From: an uncultured Bacteroidales bacterium
Lineage (GTDB): Bacteria > Bacteroidota > Bacteroidia > Bacteroidales > UBA932
Length of the DNA: 57,860 bases
Assembly (NCBI GenBank): GCA_900316525.1
Contig: ONDF01000030.1
Location: 1 to 57,860 of the forward strand
Direction of reading: 5' to 3'
Shown: piece after piece, positions 9,769 to 18,251 of the stretch
Layout of the letters: every line of letters starts with the position of its first letter
Position numbering within the stretch: position 1 is the stretch's first letter
Position numbers and translations under genes: made by a program
The notes under the pieces: model-generated
Database searches by the model: none
Told to the model about the DNA's origin: nothing
Seen by the model: the letters and a program-made list of their open reading frames with translations, nothing else

Positions 9769-10362
9769 ATGAAACCGAATGTCCATCTCGACGTGCCCCT
9801 CGGGGCGAAGCGCGTGCTCCTGCACGCGTGCTGCGCCCCGTGCTCAAGCGCGGTTGTGGAGTGCCTGATGGACAATGGCATCGAGACGGCCATCTTCTAC
9901 TCCAACTCGAACATCTTCCCGAAGGAGGAGTACGACCATCGGCTGAACGAATGCATCCGGTACGCGCGGAAGTGGGGCATCCCCATCGTGGACGACGTGT
10001 ACGACCACGAAGACTGGGGCGGCTGCGCGGAAGGGCTCGAGCACGAGCCCGAGCGCGGCGGACGCTGCCTGCAATGCTTCAAGTACCGCCTCCTCCGCGC
10101 CGCCCGCTACGCCGCTGAGAACGGCTTCCCCGTCCTCACGACCACCCTCGCCTCCTCCCGCTGGAAGAGTCTGGAGCAGGTCAATGAGGCCGGAGAATGG
10201 GCCTGCTGCCAGGTGGAAGGGGTCGTCTGGTGGCCCCAGAACTGGCGCAAGGGCGGGCTGCAGGAGCGCCGGAACGAGATTATCCGCAACGAACAGTTCT
10301 ACAACCAGCGCTACTGCGGATGCGAATTCTCGGTCGTTCCGGACAAGGCGAAAAACGATTGA
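9769..10362 (+). CDS. queH: Epoxyqueuosine reductase QueH
   Basis: A 197-residue protein of the QueH (formerly DUF208) family, which reduces epoxyqueuosine to queuosine in tRNA, replacing the cobalamin-dependent QueG. The family cysteines are all visible: LLHACCAPCSS near the N-terminus, GGRCLQCFKYRL in the middle, and YCGCEFS at the C-terminus; these bind an iron-sulfur cluster and a second metal. The motif VLTTTLASSRWKS is also typical. The ATG at 9769 is preferred over the upstream one at 9703, because the -7 box lies between them. The stop is 13 bases before the next gene, suggesting cotranscription. Confidence 0.93.
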   Translation: MKPNVHLDVPLGAKRVLLHACCAPCSSAVVECLMDNGIETAIFYSNSNIFPKEEYDHRLNECIRYARKWGIPIVDDVYDHEDWGGCAEGLEHEPERGGRCLQCFKYRLLRAARYAAENGFPVLTTTLASSRWKSLEQVNEAGEWACCQVEGVVWWPQNWRKGGLQERRNEIIRNEQFYNQRYCGCEFSVVPDKAKND

Positions 10363-10375
10363 CCTCAGGGCGTCC

Positions 10376-12856
10376 ATGGTTCGTTCTTTCTCCAAGAAAT
10401 TCTTCTTAACCTGCCTTAGCTTCTTCCTGTACTTGCTCGCCGGCGCGCAAGTCACGAAGGTGCGCGGCATCGTCACGGATGCCGCCGACGGAACGCCCAT
10501 TCCTTTCGTCAGCGTCTATTTTACAGGCTCCACGACCGGCATCTCGACGGACCTGGACGGACGGTATTACCTGGAAACGCGGGACGAGTCGCTGACGGAG
10601 CTTCAAGCCCACCTGATCGGCTATCATCCCGCCGCGAAACAGATCGCGACCGGGGCTTTCCAGGAAGTGAACTTCGCACTGGCGCAGAATCCGGCCGAAT
10701 TGACGGGGGCGGTCGTCAAACCCGACAACGAACGCATCCGGCGGTTCCTGAAGAAACTGGACGAGAGACGGGACCGGCACAATCCCCTCAGCTATCCGGC
10801 CTGGAGCGTTCCGCTGTATACCCGCACGGAATTGGACGCCACCCACGCTGAAGGGCTGGTCAACTTCCCGCTGTTCAAGAAAGCCCTGGCCCCGATGGAA
10901 GCGTGCAAGGACACCTCGGCCGTCACCGGCGCCGAGTACTACCCCGTCCTGCTGTCCGAAACCCAGTCGACCCTCTACCACAGCAACGACCCGTCGGTGG
11001 ACAAAGAGGTCATCGAGGCCAACCGGATCACCGGCGTGGACCCGGACAACTTCCTCACCCAGTTCTCCGGCCAATACTTGTTCAAGGCCAACCTCTACGA
11101 GAACACCCTCTCGCTTTTCAACCTCAACCTTCCCTCCCCTGTCGCCTCCTCCGGCCATCCTTTCTACGACTACTACCTGGTGGACAGCCTGATGGTCGAA
11201 GGCCGGAAGACCTATTGCCTGCGCTTCCATCCCAAGCCGCTGGTCACGTCGCCCGCCCTCGACGGGCAAATCGACATCGACGCGGAGGATTTCGCCATCC
11301 GGGCGGCCCGGGTCCGGGTCTCGGACAAGTCGAACATCAACTGGATCCGGCACATCGACTACAGCCTGGACTACACCCGGCTGCCCTCCAGCCAATGGTT
11401 CCCCCGGGAGGAATCCGTGTTCATTGACTTCTCCATTTCCGTGAGCGACAGCGCCAAGGTGCTCTCTTTCCTGGCGAACCGACGGATGCTGTACGACGTC
11501 CCGGTCTTTGAGGCGGACCTCCCCGAAGCCTGTCTGGAGAACGGCGATCCGGTCCTCGTACCGCCGCCCGGCACCCATTTCGACTGGGAGGGGAAGCGGC
11601 CGATTCCGCTGACGCCCCGGGAAGAAAGGATCGTGGAAGCCGTCGGGCAGATCCAGCGTTCCTCCTCCTACAATGCGTTGTATGCGCTGGCCCGCTCCCT
11701 GGTCGTCGGCTATGTCGAATGGAAAGACTCCCCCATCGGCATCGGCCCCTGGGCGAAGACCTTCCTGTATAATCCGACGGAAGGATTCCACATCGGGACA
11801 GGATTCCGGACCACGCAGGTCTTCCATCCGAAGGTGCGTTTCATCGGATCCATCGGCTACGGATTCAAGGACCGGAAACTGAAAGGAGGGCTGACTGCCG
11901 AATACCTGTTGCGCCGGGACAAGACGCGGAAGCTGACCGCCGGTTTTTCCAAGGATTATGTCCAGCTGGGAGAAGGGTCTGGCACGCTGTCCGGCAACAA
12001 CATGTTCAATTCCCTGATGAGCCACCGGAACGACCGGCAGTCGCTGTTGCTGCGCTGCGGCGTCGAGTATGAGCACGAATTCTCCCGCGTCTTCTCCGGC
12101 TGGATCGGCGCGGAACACCGGCGGGTCTTCGGGAACGAACAGGTGCCGCTGCTGCTCCGCGACCGGACCCGCCTGGACCATGTCGATGCCGCCCAGGTGC
12201 ACCTGCGGGCCCGTTTCGCCTGGGATGAGCATCAGCATCGGGGACCTTTCACGAAAACCCGCATCTTCACCAAATATCCGGTCCTCGCCTTCGACCTGAC
12301 CGGCGGAGCCACCTCCTCGGACGCCCGGGCCGCGGAGCCCTTCCTGCGCGGAGAGATGTCCTTCACCTGGAACGCGCCGGGGACACCGGCCGGCTTCAGC
12401 GTGGTCAGCATCCAGGCGGGTTCGATCTGGGGCAGGGTCCCTTATACGTTCCTGAAACTGCATGAGGGAAATCCCGGCTGGTTTTCCGACAATTCGGCCT
12501 TCTCCTGCATGCGCTATTTCGAATTCGCGTCCGACCAGTGGGCCAATGTCTTTTTCGAGCACAACTTCGACGGGCTGGTCCTGGGCAAACTGCCGCTGAT
12601 CCGGAAGCTCGACTGGCGGGAAATCCTCTCGGTCAAGGCCGCCTTCGGCCGCATCCGGCCGGAGAACCTGGAGGACTGTCCCATCATCCCGATATCCGGT
12701 ATGCAAAGCCTGGAAGGCGCCCCTTACCTGGAAGCGGGCATCGGCATCTCCAACATTTTCAGGCTGTTCCGGATTGATTACGCCTGGCGGCTGACACGCC
12801 GCTCGCCGGACGGTGGAAACGCCTGCCTGAAGATCGGGATGGACATGAAATTCTGA
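10376..12856 (+). CDS. DUF5686-type outer-membrane protein with carboxypeptidase-like regulatory domain
   Basis: The start at 10376 begins a signal peptide (MVRSFSKKFFLTCLSFFLYLLAGAQ); upstream codons overlap queH in another frame and are not credible. Residues 27-115 of the 826 form a carboxypeptidase-like regulatory (beta-sandwich) domain (VRGIVTDAADGTPIPFVSV ... GISTDLDGRYYLE). The long remainder matches the pattern of the DUF5686 family: an N-terminal periplasmic part (NRITGVDPDNFLTQFSGQ) and a C-terminal beta-barrel with strand motifs such as RFIGSIGYGFKDRKLKGG, ending in KIGMDMKF. It is expected in the outer membrane. Function is not known; the family is confined mostly to Bacteroidota. 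Confidence 0.85.
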   Translation: MVRSFSKKFFLTCLSFFLYLLAGAQVTKVRGIVTDAADGTPIPFVSVYFTGSTTGISTDLDGRYYLETRDESLTELQAHLIGYHPAAKQIATGAFQEVNFALAQNPAELTGAVVKPDNERIRRFLKKLDERRDRHNPLSYPAWSVPLYTRTELDATHAEGLVNFPLFKKALAPMEACKDTSAVTGAEYYPVLLSETQSTLYHSNDPSVDKEVIEANRITGVDPDNFLTQFSGQYLFKANLYENTLSLFNLNLPSPVASSGHPFYDYYLVDSLMVEGRKTYCLRFHPKPLVTSPALDGQIDIDAEDFAIRAARVRVSDKSNINWIRHIDYSLDYTRLPSSQWFPREESVFIDFSISVSDSAKVLSFLANRRMLYDVPVFEADLPEACLENGDPVLVPPPGTHFDWEGKRPIPLTPREERIVEAVGQIQRSSSYNALYALARSLVVGYVEWKDSPIGIGPWAKTFLYNPTEGFHIGTGFRTTQVFHPKVRFIGSIGYGFKDRKLKGGLTAEYLLRRDKTRKLTAGFSKDYVQLGEGSGTLSGNNMFNSLMSHRNDRQSLLLRCGVEYEHEFSRVFSGWIGAEHRRVFGNEQVPLLLRDRTRLDHVDAAQVHLRARFAWDEHQHRGPFTKTRIFTKYPVLAFDLTGGATSSDARAAEPFLRGEMSFTWNAPGTPAGFSVVSIQAGSIWGRVPYTFLKLHEGNPGWFSDNSAFSCMRYFEFASDQWANVFFEHNFDGLVLGKLPLIRKLDWREILSVKAAFGRIRPENLEDCPIIPISGMQSLEGAPYLEAGIGISNIFRLFRIDYAWRLTRRSPDGGNACLKIGMDMKF

Positions 12857-12861
12857 CGCAC

Positions 12862-12893
12862 AAAAAAACATCCGCAGCGGGCGGCTGCGGATG
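12862..12893 (-). terminator. Rho-independent terminator
   Basis: A 10-bp stem catccgcagc / gctgcggatg (12869-12878 and 12884-12893) with a 5-base loop. On the minus strand it is followed by seven T, so it terminates the minus-strand barrel gene at 12917-13552. It may also stop the convergent plus-strand transcript. Confidence 0.85.
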
Positions 12894-12916
12894 CGAATAC
12901 TCGAAAAGGGACTGGC

Positions 12917-13552
12917 CTAGAACACGAAACCGACACCGAGCTTCAGATTGGAACGGTGGGTCTTGGCGGCGTTGTCGCCCTTGTACAGGTTCATCATTCC
13001 GTAGTCATAGCCCACGGTGATCTGGATCGCGGACACCTGGAAGCCGATACCGCCGCCGAGGTACACGTTGAAGCGGTTGTAGTTCTCGTTGTCGTAGTTG
13101 TTGTACGTCCTGTCAGCGCTGCTTTCACCGACACCACCGGCAAGCTTCGTGGTGGAAGCGAGGCCGTACTGGGCGGTAGGACCGGCATAGATGAACACGT
13201 TGGTGTCACGGGCGAGGTCCATGCCGTAGTTGAAGTACAGGGGGACGTTGATCGCGTGCTCCATGAAGGTGGAGGAAGCGGACACGGGGATACCCAGGAT
13301 GGAACCGGCGCCGCCGCTCTTGTTGGTGATCATGGAATAGTACAGACCGGGAGCGACACCGAAGGCGCCGGCGAGCGGAATGTTGAAGGAGACACCGGCA
13401 TAGGCGCCGTTGGAGTTGATGGATTTCGAGTTGGAATCCTTGAAGCTCTGGGTGGAGTTCAGGTAACCGGCGTTAACGGACATCTGGGCGAAAGCCTGGG
13501 TGCCGAGCAGCATCAGGGATGCGGCCAGAAGGATGGAAAAAACTTTTTTCAT
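12917..13552 (-). CDS. Outer-membrane beta-barrel (porin-family) protein
   Basis: The start is set at 13552 where MKKVFSILLAASLMLLGTQAFAQ gives a clean signal peptide; the frame is open far upstream but that part lies opposite another gene. The 211-residue precursor has regularly spaced amphipathic strands rich in Gly, Tyr and Asn (GAYAGVSFNIPLAGAFGVA, HAINVPLYFNYGMDL, FNVYLGGGIGFQVSAI) and ends in LKLGVGFVF with a terminal Phe, the usual barrel-assembly signal. It belongs to the PorT/OmpW-like small barrel proteins that are abundant in Bacteroidota. No substrate can be read. A strong terminator follows. Confidence 0.85.
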   Translation of the reverse strand: MKKVFSILLAASLMLLGTQAFAQMSVNAGYLNSTQSFKDSNSKSINSNGAYAGVSFNIPLAGAFGVAPGLYYSMITNKSGGAGSILGIPVSASSTFMEHAINVPLYFNYGMDLARDTNVFIYAGPTAQYGLASTTKLAGGVGESSADRTYNNYDNENYNRFNVYLGGGIGFQVSAIQITVGYDYGMMNLYKGDNAAKTHRSNLKLGVGFVF

Positions 13553-13631
13553 ACGCTTTTTATTAAGGTTTAAAATGTTTCCGAGGACTATTTTTGCAAA
13601 AATCAAGCCAGCGCCAAAAACTGACACGCCG

Positions 13632-13662
13632 TTGCTATTCCCCGCCAAAATGACTATCTTTG
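13632..13662 (+). promoter_or_regulatory. Promoter of the gene at 13685
   Basis: TATCTTTG at 13655-13662 is a full -7 box, with TTG at 13632-13634 as a -33 element 20 bases upstream. The ATG follows 22 bases after the box. Confidence 0.75.
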
Positions 13663-13684
13663 TACGATTCAAATCCAGCAAGCT

Positions 13685-14233
13685 ATGAAGAAGATTCTGA
13701 TTATCAGCGGCATCATCGCCGCCTTCCTCTGCCTCGCGCAGAATGCCAACGCGCAGATCGCCGGCCCCATCCACCGCGATGGCGCTTACCTCGCCGACCA
13801 GCGGGGCAATATCCTTTCCAACCAGGAGGTCCTCACGCTCGTCGGCCAGGACATCTACAACCAGACCTATGTCGGCGCCCAGAAGCAGCGCAAGGCCGGT
13901 AAGACCCTCATCTGGAGCGGTATCGGCGGCCTCGTCGGCGGCGGTGTCCTCTACGGTGCCGGTCTTGCCAAGATTGCCGACAAGGTCACCCAGAACAGCA
14001 GCAAGGAAGAAATCCAGAAAGCCCTGGAGGCCAATCCCGGTTCTGCCGGCATGATTCTGGGAGGCACCTTGTTGATGGCCGCCGGAGGCGTAGCCCTGGA
14101 TGCCGGTATCCCGCTGGCCATCATCGGCAAGAAGCGCCTCAACTGGGTAGCCGACGACTACAACGCCCGCAAGAACTTGGCCTACCAGATCGGCGCCACC
14201 CCGAGCGGCGTCGGCCTCGCCGTCCGTTTCTAA
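13685..14233 (+). CDS. Exported hypothetical protein with two glycine-rich hydrophobic segments
   Basis: A 182-residue protein starting with a signal peptide (MKKILIISGIIAAFLCLAQNANAQ). Two later hydrophobic, glycine-rich segments (LIWSGIGGLVGGGVLYGAG and GMILGGTLLMAAGGVAL) could span or associate with a membrane. Between them lies a charged helix (SKEEIQKALEANPG), and the C-terminus ends in GVGLAVRF. I have seen similar short Bacteroidales envelope proteins with a GPIHRDG-like start, but no function is known to me. It has its own promoter and is divergent from the barrel gene; the hemerythrin-LuxR gene follows after 10 bases and may be cotranscribed. Confidence 0.75.
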   Translation: MKKILIISGIIAAFLCLAQNANAQIAGPIHRDGAYLADQRGNILSNQEVLTLVGQDIYNQTYVGAQKQRKAGKTLIWSGIGGLVGGGVLYGAGLAKIADKVTQNSSKEEIQKALEANPGSAGMILGGTLLMAAGGVALDAGIPLAIIGKKRLNWVADDYNARKNLAYQIGATPSGVGLAVRF

Positions 14234-14243
14234 TCCCATCAGG

Positions 14244-15179
14244 ATGGTCCATTCCGCCGAACGGCTCCTTCCGACTCCGTCGATGAAGATGGCGGAGTTG
14301 ATCGCCGTCAGTCCCAACCTGCCGGGGGTGCTCACGCGCATGGGCATCCCCTTCGGCTTCGGGGACGAGACGGTGGAGGAGGTGTGCCGCCGGAACGGGA
14401 CGGATCCGGAAACGTTCCTGCTGATCTGCAGCGTCTACGCCGGCGACGGAAGCCTGCCGGCGAAGGAGCGCATCCGGAAGGCGGACCTGAAGGACGTCCT
14501 GAAGTACCTGCGTCGGTCGCACGCCTACTATATGGAAGTGGCGATGCAGGAGATCACCGCCGCCCTGGTGGCCCTCACCGAACCCTGCGACGAGCGGCAC
14601 CGGAACATCATCCGGAAGTTCTTCAACGAGTACAAGGAGGAGCTTTTCAAGCACCTGGAATACGAGGAGAACACCGTCTTCCCGCAGGCGGAGGCCGCCC
14701 TCCACAACGGACGTTCCACCCCGGACGACTATGAGGAGAACCACTCCCATGTGGAGGAGAAGCTGGAGGACCTGAAGAACCTGGTGATGAAATACATGCC
14801 GCCGGTGTGCGCGCAGCAAGACATCTACCGGGCCCTGACCTGCATCTTCTCGCTGCAGGAGGACCTGGCCCGGCACATCCTCGTGGAGGACGGGATCCTC
14901 GTCCCCATCGTCAACCGCCGGATGCACGCCGACCTGGAAAGCCGGCTAGACACCCCGGGCGAAAAGGGGGAAGAACTCTCTTCCCGCGAGAAGGAGATCC
15001 TCGTATGCGTGGCCAAGGGCATGCTGAACAAGGAGATCGCCGACGCGGAGAACATCTCCATCCATACGGTCATCACGCACCGCAAGAACATCACCCGCAA
15101 GACGGGCATCAAGACGGTCGCCGGCCTGACGGTCTACGCCCTGCTGAACAACCTCATCGACATCAACACCATCGAATAA
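14244..15179 (+). CDS. Hemerythrin-like sensor fused to a LuxR-type DNA-binding domain
   Basis: A 311-residue protein with three parts. Residues 1-60 resemble the short N-terminal module of RIC/ScdA-type proteins (LPGVLTRMGIPFGFGDETV). Residues about 85-235 form a hemerythrin-like four-helix bundle with candidate iron ligands His93, His119, the HLEYEE motif (His137, Glu141), the HSH at 167-169, and HILVED (His211, Asp216). Residues 244-302 are a LuxR/GerE helix-turn-helix (LSSREKEILVCVAKGMLNKEIA). No signal peptide, so cytoplasmic. A diiron centre coupled to DNA binding suggests sensing of oxygen, nitric oxide or iron (inference). Its stop overlaps the start of the phosphoribosyltransferase gene (TAATG), so the two are translationally coupled. 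Confidence 0.88.
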   Translation: MVHSAERLLPTPSMKMAELIAVSPNLPGVLTRMGIPFGFGDETVEEVCRRNGTDPETFLLICSVYAGDGSLPAKERIRKADLKDVLKYLRRSHAYYMEVAMQEITAALVALTEPCDERHRNIIRKFFNEYKEELFKHLEYEENTVFPQAEAALHNGRSTPDDYEENHSHVEEKLEDLKNLVMKYMPPVCAQQDIYRALTCIFSLQEDLARHILVEDGILVPIVNRRMHADLESRLDTPGEKGEELSSREKEILVCVAKGMLNKEIADAENISIHTVITHRKNITRKTGIKTVAGLTVYALLNNLIDINTIE

Positions 15180-15751
15180 TGGAGTACAAGGAAGTCCTGA
15201 AGTTCTATCCGAACTTCCCCATCCACGGGGTCAATTTCGTGGACATCATCCCTTTCCTGCAGGACAAGGGCGTCTTCAAGGAGCTGATCGACGACATCGG
15301 CAAGGCCTGCGCCTCCCCGAACGTCGTCGCGCCCGAAGCCCGCGGCTTCCTGTTCACGGCGCCGCTGCTGTACAACGGCATGGCGGAAAACGTCATTCCC
15401 ATCCGCAAGAAGGGGAAGCTCCCCTTCTCGGAGGGCGACCTCGTCGCTGTGGATATCGTCAAGGAGTACGGCAAGGACCAGGTGTTCTACCGCGTCTCCG
15501 ACCTTGCCGCCGGCAAGCCCGTGGACGGCGTGATTCCGGTCACTTTCTTTGATGACATCCTCGCGACGGGCGGCACCGCCCGCGGCATCGTCGAAAGCCT
15601 CAACGCGCAGAAGGTCACCATCGACGGGAAAGAGTATCCGGTGAAAGTCACCGACTTCGTGTTCCTGGTGGAGATCGACGACCTTCCCGGCCGCAAGGTC
15701 ATCGAAGACCTCGCGCCCGTGAAGTCGCTGATCCATGTGACGGAGGGTTAG
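15179..15751 (+). CDS. apt: Adenine phosphoribosyltransferase-like protein
   Basis: A 190-residue type I phosphoribosyltransferase. The PRPP-binding motif reads VTFFDDILATGGTARG, the hood includes VVAPEARGFLFTAPLLY, and a flexible loop with IPIRKKGKLPF matches adenine phosphoribosyltransferase (R-x-x-G-K-L-P). It would salvage adenine to AMP. The N-terminal part is slightly shorter and more diverged than in housekeeping Apt (YKEVLKFYPNFPIHGVNFVD), but F-P-x-x-G-V-x-F-x-D is the Apt start motif. The start is the ATG at 15179, sharing its A with the upstream TAA. Why a purine salvage enzyme is coupled to a hemerythrin regulator is unclear. Confidence 0.88.
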   Translation: MEYKEVLKFYPNFPIHGVNFVDIIPFLQDKGVFKELIDDIGKACASPNVVAPEARGFLFTAPLLYNGMAENVIPIRKKGKLPFSEGDLVAVDIVKEYGKDQVFYRVSDLAAGKPVDGVIPVTFFDDILATGGTARGIVESLNAQKVTIDGKEYPVKVTDFVFLVEIDDLPGRKVIEDLAPVKSLIHVTEG

Positions 15752-15788
15752 ATTCTCACGTCGGGCTGCGCCCTCCTCAGAATGACAG
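15748..15788. repeat. REP-like palindromic element, copy 2
   Basis: The segment starts ttagattctcacgtcggg and ends cctcagaatgacagg. Outer arms attct/agaat enclose an inner gggc-tgc-gccc palindrome. It shares its ends with the element at 3793-3830. It fills the gap between the convergent apt and feoAB genes, supplies the last three FeoB codons, and may act as a bidirectional terminator. Confidence 0.5.
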
Positions 15789-18155
15789 GAAGAGCCGGTA
15801 CGCGGCGAAGCCGAAGACCCAGGCTACCAGCATCGTATACAGGCAGCAGAGGAGCGCCCAGCGCCATTTGCCCGTCTCGTTCTTGATCGCCACGAAGGTG
15901 GCGATGCAGGGGAAGTACAACAGCACGAACACCATATAGGCCACCGCGGCCGCCAGCGGAACATCGCCCTTCAGCGCGCTCTGGAGGGCGGTGCTGTTTT
16001 CATCGGCATCCGCGCCCTCGTCCCCGGCGTACATCACGCCCAGGGTGCTGACCACCAGTTCCTTGGCGCCCACGCCGGCGAGCAGGCCCACATCCATCTT
16101 CCAGTTGAAGCCGAGGGGCTCCAGGGCCGGTTCCACCGCCTTGCCCAGCATTCCGATATAGGAATGTTCCTGCTGGTACGCTACGCCCTTCTCTTCGTTC
16201 CGCGGGAAATAGCCGAGGAACCAGATGACGATGGAGAACAGAAGGATGGTCGTGGCCATCTTCTCCAGATACTGCTTGCCCTTCTCCCAGGTGTGGCGCC
16301 AGATGGCCTTTCCGGTCGGAACGCGGTAAGGCGGGAGCTCCATCACGAACGGGAGGTCGTCGTCCTTTACGAAATGCTGCAGCGCCTTCGCGCTCAGGAT
16401 GGCGAGGACGACGCCCAGCAGGTAGATGCCCAGGAGCGCCGTCGCCGCGCTGTGCGGGAAGAACGCTCCCGCGAAGAGGACGAAGATCGGCAGCCGCCCC
16501 GCGCAGGACATGAACGGGATGATGGCGATGGTGATGAGGCGGGACTTGCGGCTCTCGATCGAGCGGGTGGCCATGATGGCCGGGACGTTGCAGCCGAAGC
16601 CCATCACCATCGGGATGAACGACTTGCCGTGCAGGCCGATCCGGTGCATGAGCTTGTCCACGATGAAGGCCGCGCGGGCCATGTAGCCGCTGTCCTCCAT
16701 CAGGGAGATGAACAGGTACAGGATCATGATGTTCGGCAGGAACACCAGGACGCTGCCCACGCCGGCGATGATGCCGTCCACGAGGAGGTCCTTGAGCCAG
16801 CCTTCCTTCATGAAGGCGCCCACGAAGGCGCCGAACTTCCCGACGAGCCAGTCGATCCAGTCCATCGGGTACTGGCCGATGGTGAAGGTGGCCCAGAAGG
16901 TGAACCACAGCAGCAGGAGGAAGATCGGGAAGGCCAGCCACTTGTTGGTGACGATGGCGTCGATGCGGTCGGTGATGGTCCGCCGCGGCTTCTCCTCCTG
17001 GTATTTCTCATACGTTTCCGCCAGGGCGCCCTGGATGAAGGCGTACTTGGCGTCGACGATGGCCGCTTCCGGCGAGGTGTGCAGGAGGGCCTCGATGCGC
17101 TCGGTCTCCTCCTTCCGCGCCGCTTCCAGCGCCTCCCGGTTCGGGAATTTCGCGATGACCTTCTCGATGTCGCGGTCGCCTTCCAGGTACTTGATGGCCA
17201 GGTAGCGGGTGGAGTATTTCGACCGGACCTCCTCGTTCTCGAAGATGAGGTCGCGGAGACGGACGATGCTCTTCTCGATTTCCGCGCCGTGGTTGATGTG
17301 GATGTGGCGGGCGAGCGTGGGGTCGGAATGCTCGTAGACCTTGATGACGGTGTCGAACAGTTCCGGGATGCCCCGGCCGTCCCGGCTCACCGTCGGGCAC
17401 ACGGGCATGCCCAGCAGGCGTCCCAGCTGGTCCGTGTCCAGCTTGTCGCCCTTGTGCTGCAGTTCGTCGTACATGTTCAGGGCCACCACGGTCCGGAGGT
17501 TCATGTCGATGACCTGCGTCGTCAGGTACAGGTTCCGTTCGATGTTGGAGGCGTCCACGACGTTGACCACGACGTCCGGCATCGCATCGACGAGGTTCTT
17601 CCGGACATACAGCTCCTCCGGGGAGTAGGCCGACAGGGAATAGGTGCCGGGCAGGTCCACCAGGGTGATCTCATACCCCTTGTGGTGGAAATGCCCCTCT
17701 TTCGCATCGACCGTCACGCCGGAATAGTTTCCCACGTGCTCGTGCGCGCCCGACGCGATATTGAAAAGGGAGGTCTTGCCGCAATTGGGATTGCCCACCA
17801 GGGCGACGCGGATCACGTGGTTCCGCTCCTCGGCGAGGTGCGCGAGGGCGCGGTCCAGGCGTTCGCGCTCGTCGAGGTCCTCAGGAAGCCCCTGCAGGTG
17901 CTCGTCGCTGACGAGCGCCTCGCGGGCTTCCGCCTCGTTGACCACGTCGATCTGCTCCGCCTCTTCCCGGCGGAGGGAAATCTTGTAACCGATGATCTCG
18001 TATTCGATCGGGTCCTTGAGCGGCGCGTTCAGGACCACCGTCACTTCCTTCCCCTGGATGAAGCCCATCTCGATGAGCCGCTTCCGGAAGGAACCGTGGC
18101 CATGGACGCGGACGATGACCGCCTTTTCCCCGGTCTGGAGTTCGGAAAGCTTCAT
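15777..18155 (-). CDS. feoB: Ferrous iron transporter FeoA-FeoB fusion
   Basis: A 792-residue inner-membrane protein for GTP-dependent uptake of Fe(II). Residues 1-75 are a FeoA SH3-like domain (RKRLIEMGFIQGKEVTV). A linker follows, then the G-protein domain with G1 GNPNCGKTS (121-129), G3 DLPGTYSL (about 167) and the NMYD G4 motif. The membrane part carries two Gate regions (PMVMGFGCNVPAIMATR and GAKELVVSTLGVMYAG) and about 8-10 helices. The FeoA-FeoB fusion is characteristic of Bacteroidota. It has its own promoter with an inverted repeat over the -33 region. No separate FeoC is visible. Confidence 0.96.
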   Translation of the reverse strand: MKLSELQTGEKAVIVRVHGHGSFRKRLIEMGFIQGKEVTVVLNAPLKDPIEYEIIGYKISLRREEAEQIDVVNEAEAREALVSDEHLQGLPEDLDERERLDRALAHLAEERNHVIRVALVGNPNCGKTSLFNIASGAHEHVGNYSGVTVDAKEGHFHHKGYEITLVDLPGTYSLSAYSPEELYVRKNLVDAMPDVVVNVVDASNIERNLYLTTQVIDMNLRTVVALNMYDELQHKGDKLDTDQLGRLLGMPVCPTVSRDGRGIPELFDTVIKVYEHSDPTLARHIHINHGAEIEKSIVRLRDLIFENEEVRSKYSTRYLAIKYLEGDRDIEKVIAKFPNREALEAARKEETERIEALLHTSPEAAIVDAKYAFIQGALAETYEKYQEEKPRRTITDRIDAIVTNKWLAFPIFLLLLWFTFWATFTIGQYPMDWIDWLVGKFGAFVGAFMKEGWLKDLLVDGIIAGVGSVLVFLPNIMILYLFISLMEDSGYMARAAFIVDKLMHRIGLHGKSFIPMVMGFGCNVPAIMATRSIESRKSRLITIAIIPFMSCAGRLPIFVLFAGAFFPHSAATALLGIYLLGVVLAILSAKALQHFVKDDDLPFVMELPPYRVPTGKAIWRHTWEKGKQYLEKMATTILLFSIVIWFLGYFPRNEEKGVAYQQEHSYIGMLGKAVEPALEPLGFNWKMDVGLLAGVGAKELVVSTLGVMYAGDEGADADENSTALQSALKGDVPLAAAVAYMVFVLLYFPCIATFVAIKNETGKWRWALLCCLYTMLVAWVFGFAAYRLFLSF

Positions 18156-18182
18156 AGTTCTTTATTTTGCGCTTTGACGGCG

Positions 18183-18218
18183 CAAAGTTAAGGGGATTGA
18201 ACCAAAGATTCAATCCCC
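18183..18218 (-). promoter_or_regulatory. feoAB promoter with overlapping inverted repeat
   Basis: TAACTTTG on the minus strand (18183-18190) is the -7 box; a TTG 20 bases further upstream fits -33. A perfect 10-bp inverted repeat ggggattgaa / ttcaatcccc (18192-18201 and 18209-18218, 7-base spacer) lies over the spacer and -33 region. It may be an operator for an iron regulator, or the terminator stem of the upstream cotH gene, or both. It has no run of T after it. Confidence 0.55.
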
Positions 18219-18251
18219 ATAAGTTGGTATTCGGATGCCTGCTTCCGCCTA

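Noticed and set aside
12917..14347. Extension of the barrel gene to a 476-residue product
   Set aside because: The extra N-terminal part lies opposite the gene at 13685-14233, and a clean signal peptide begins at 13552.
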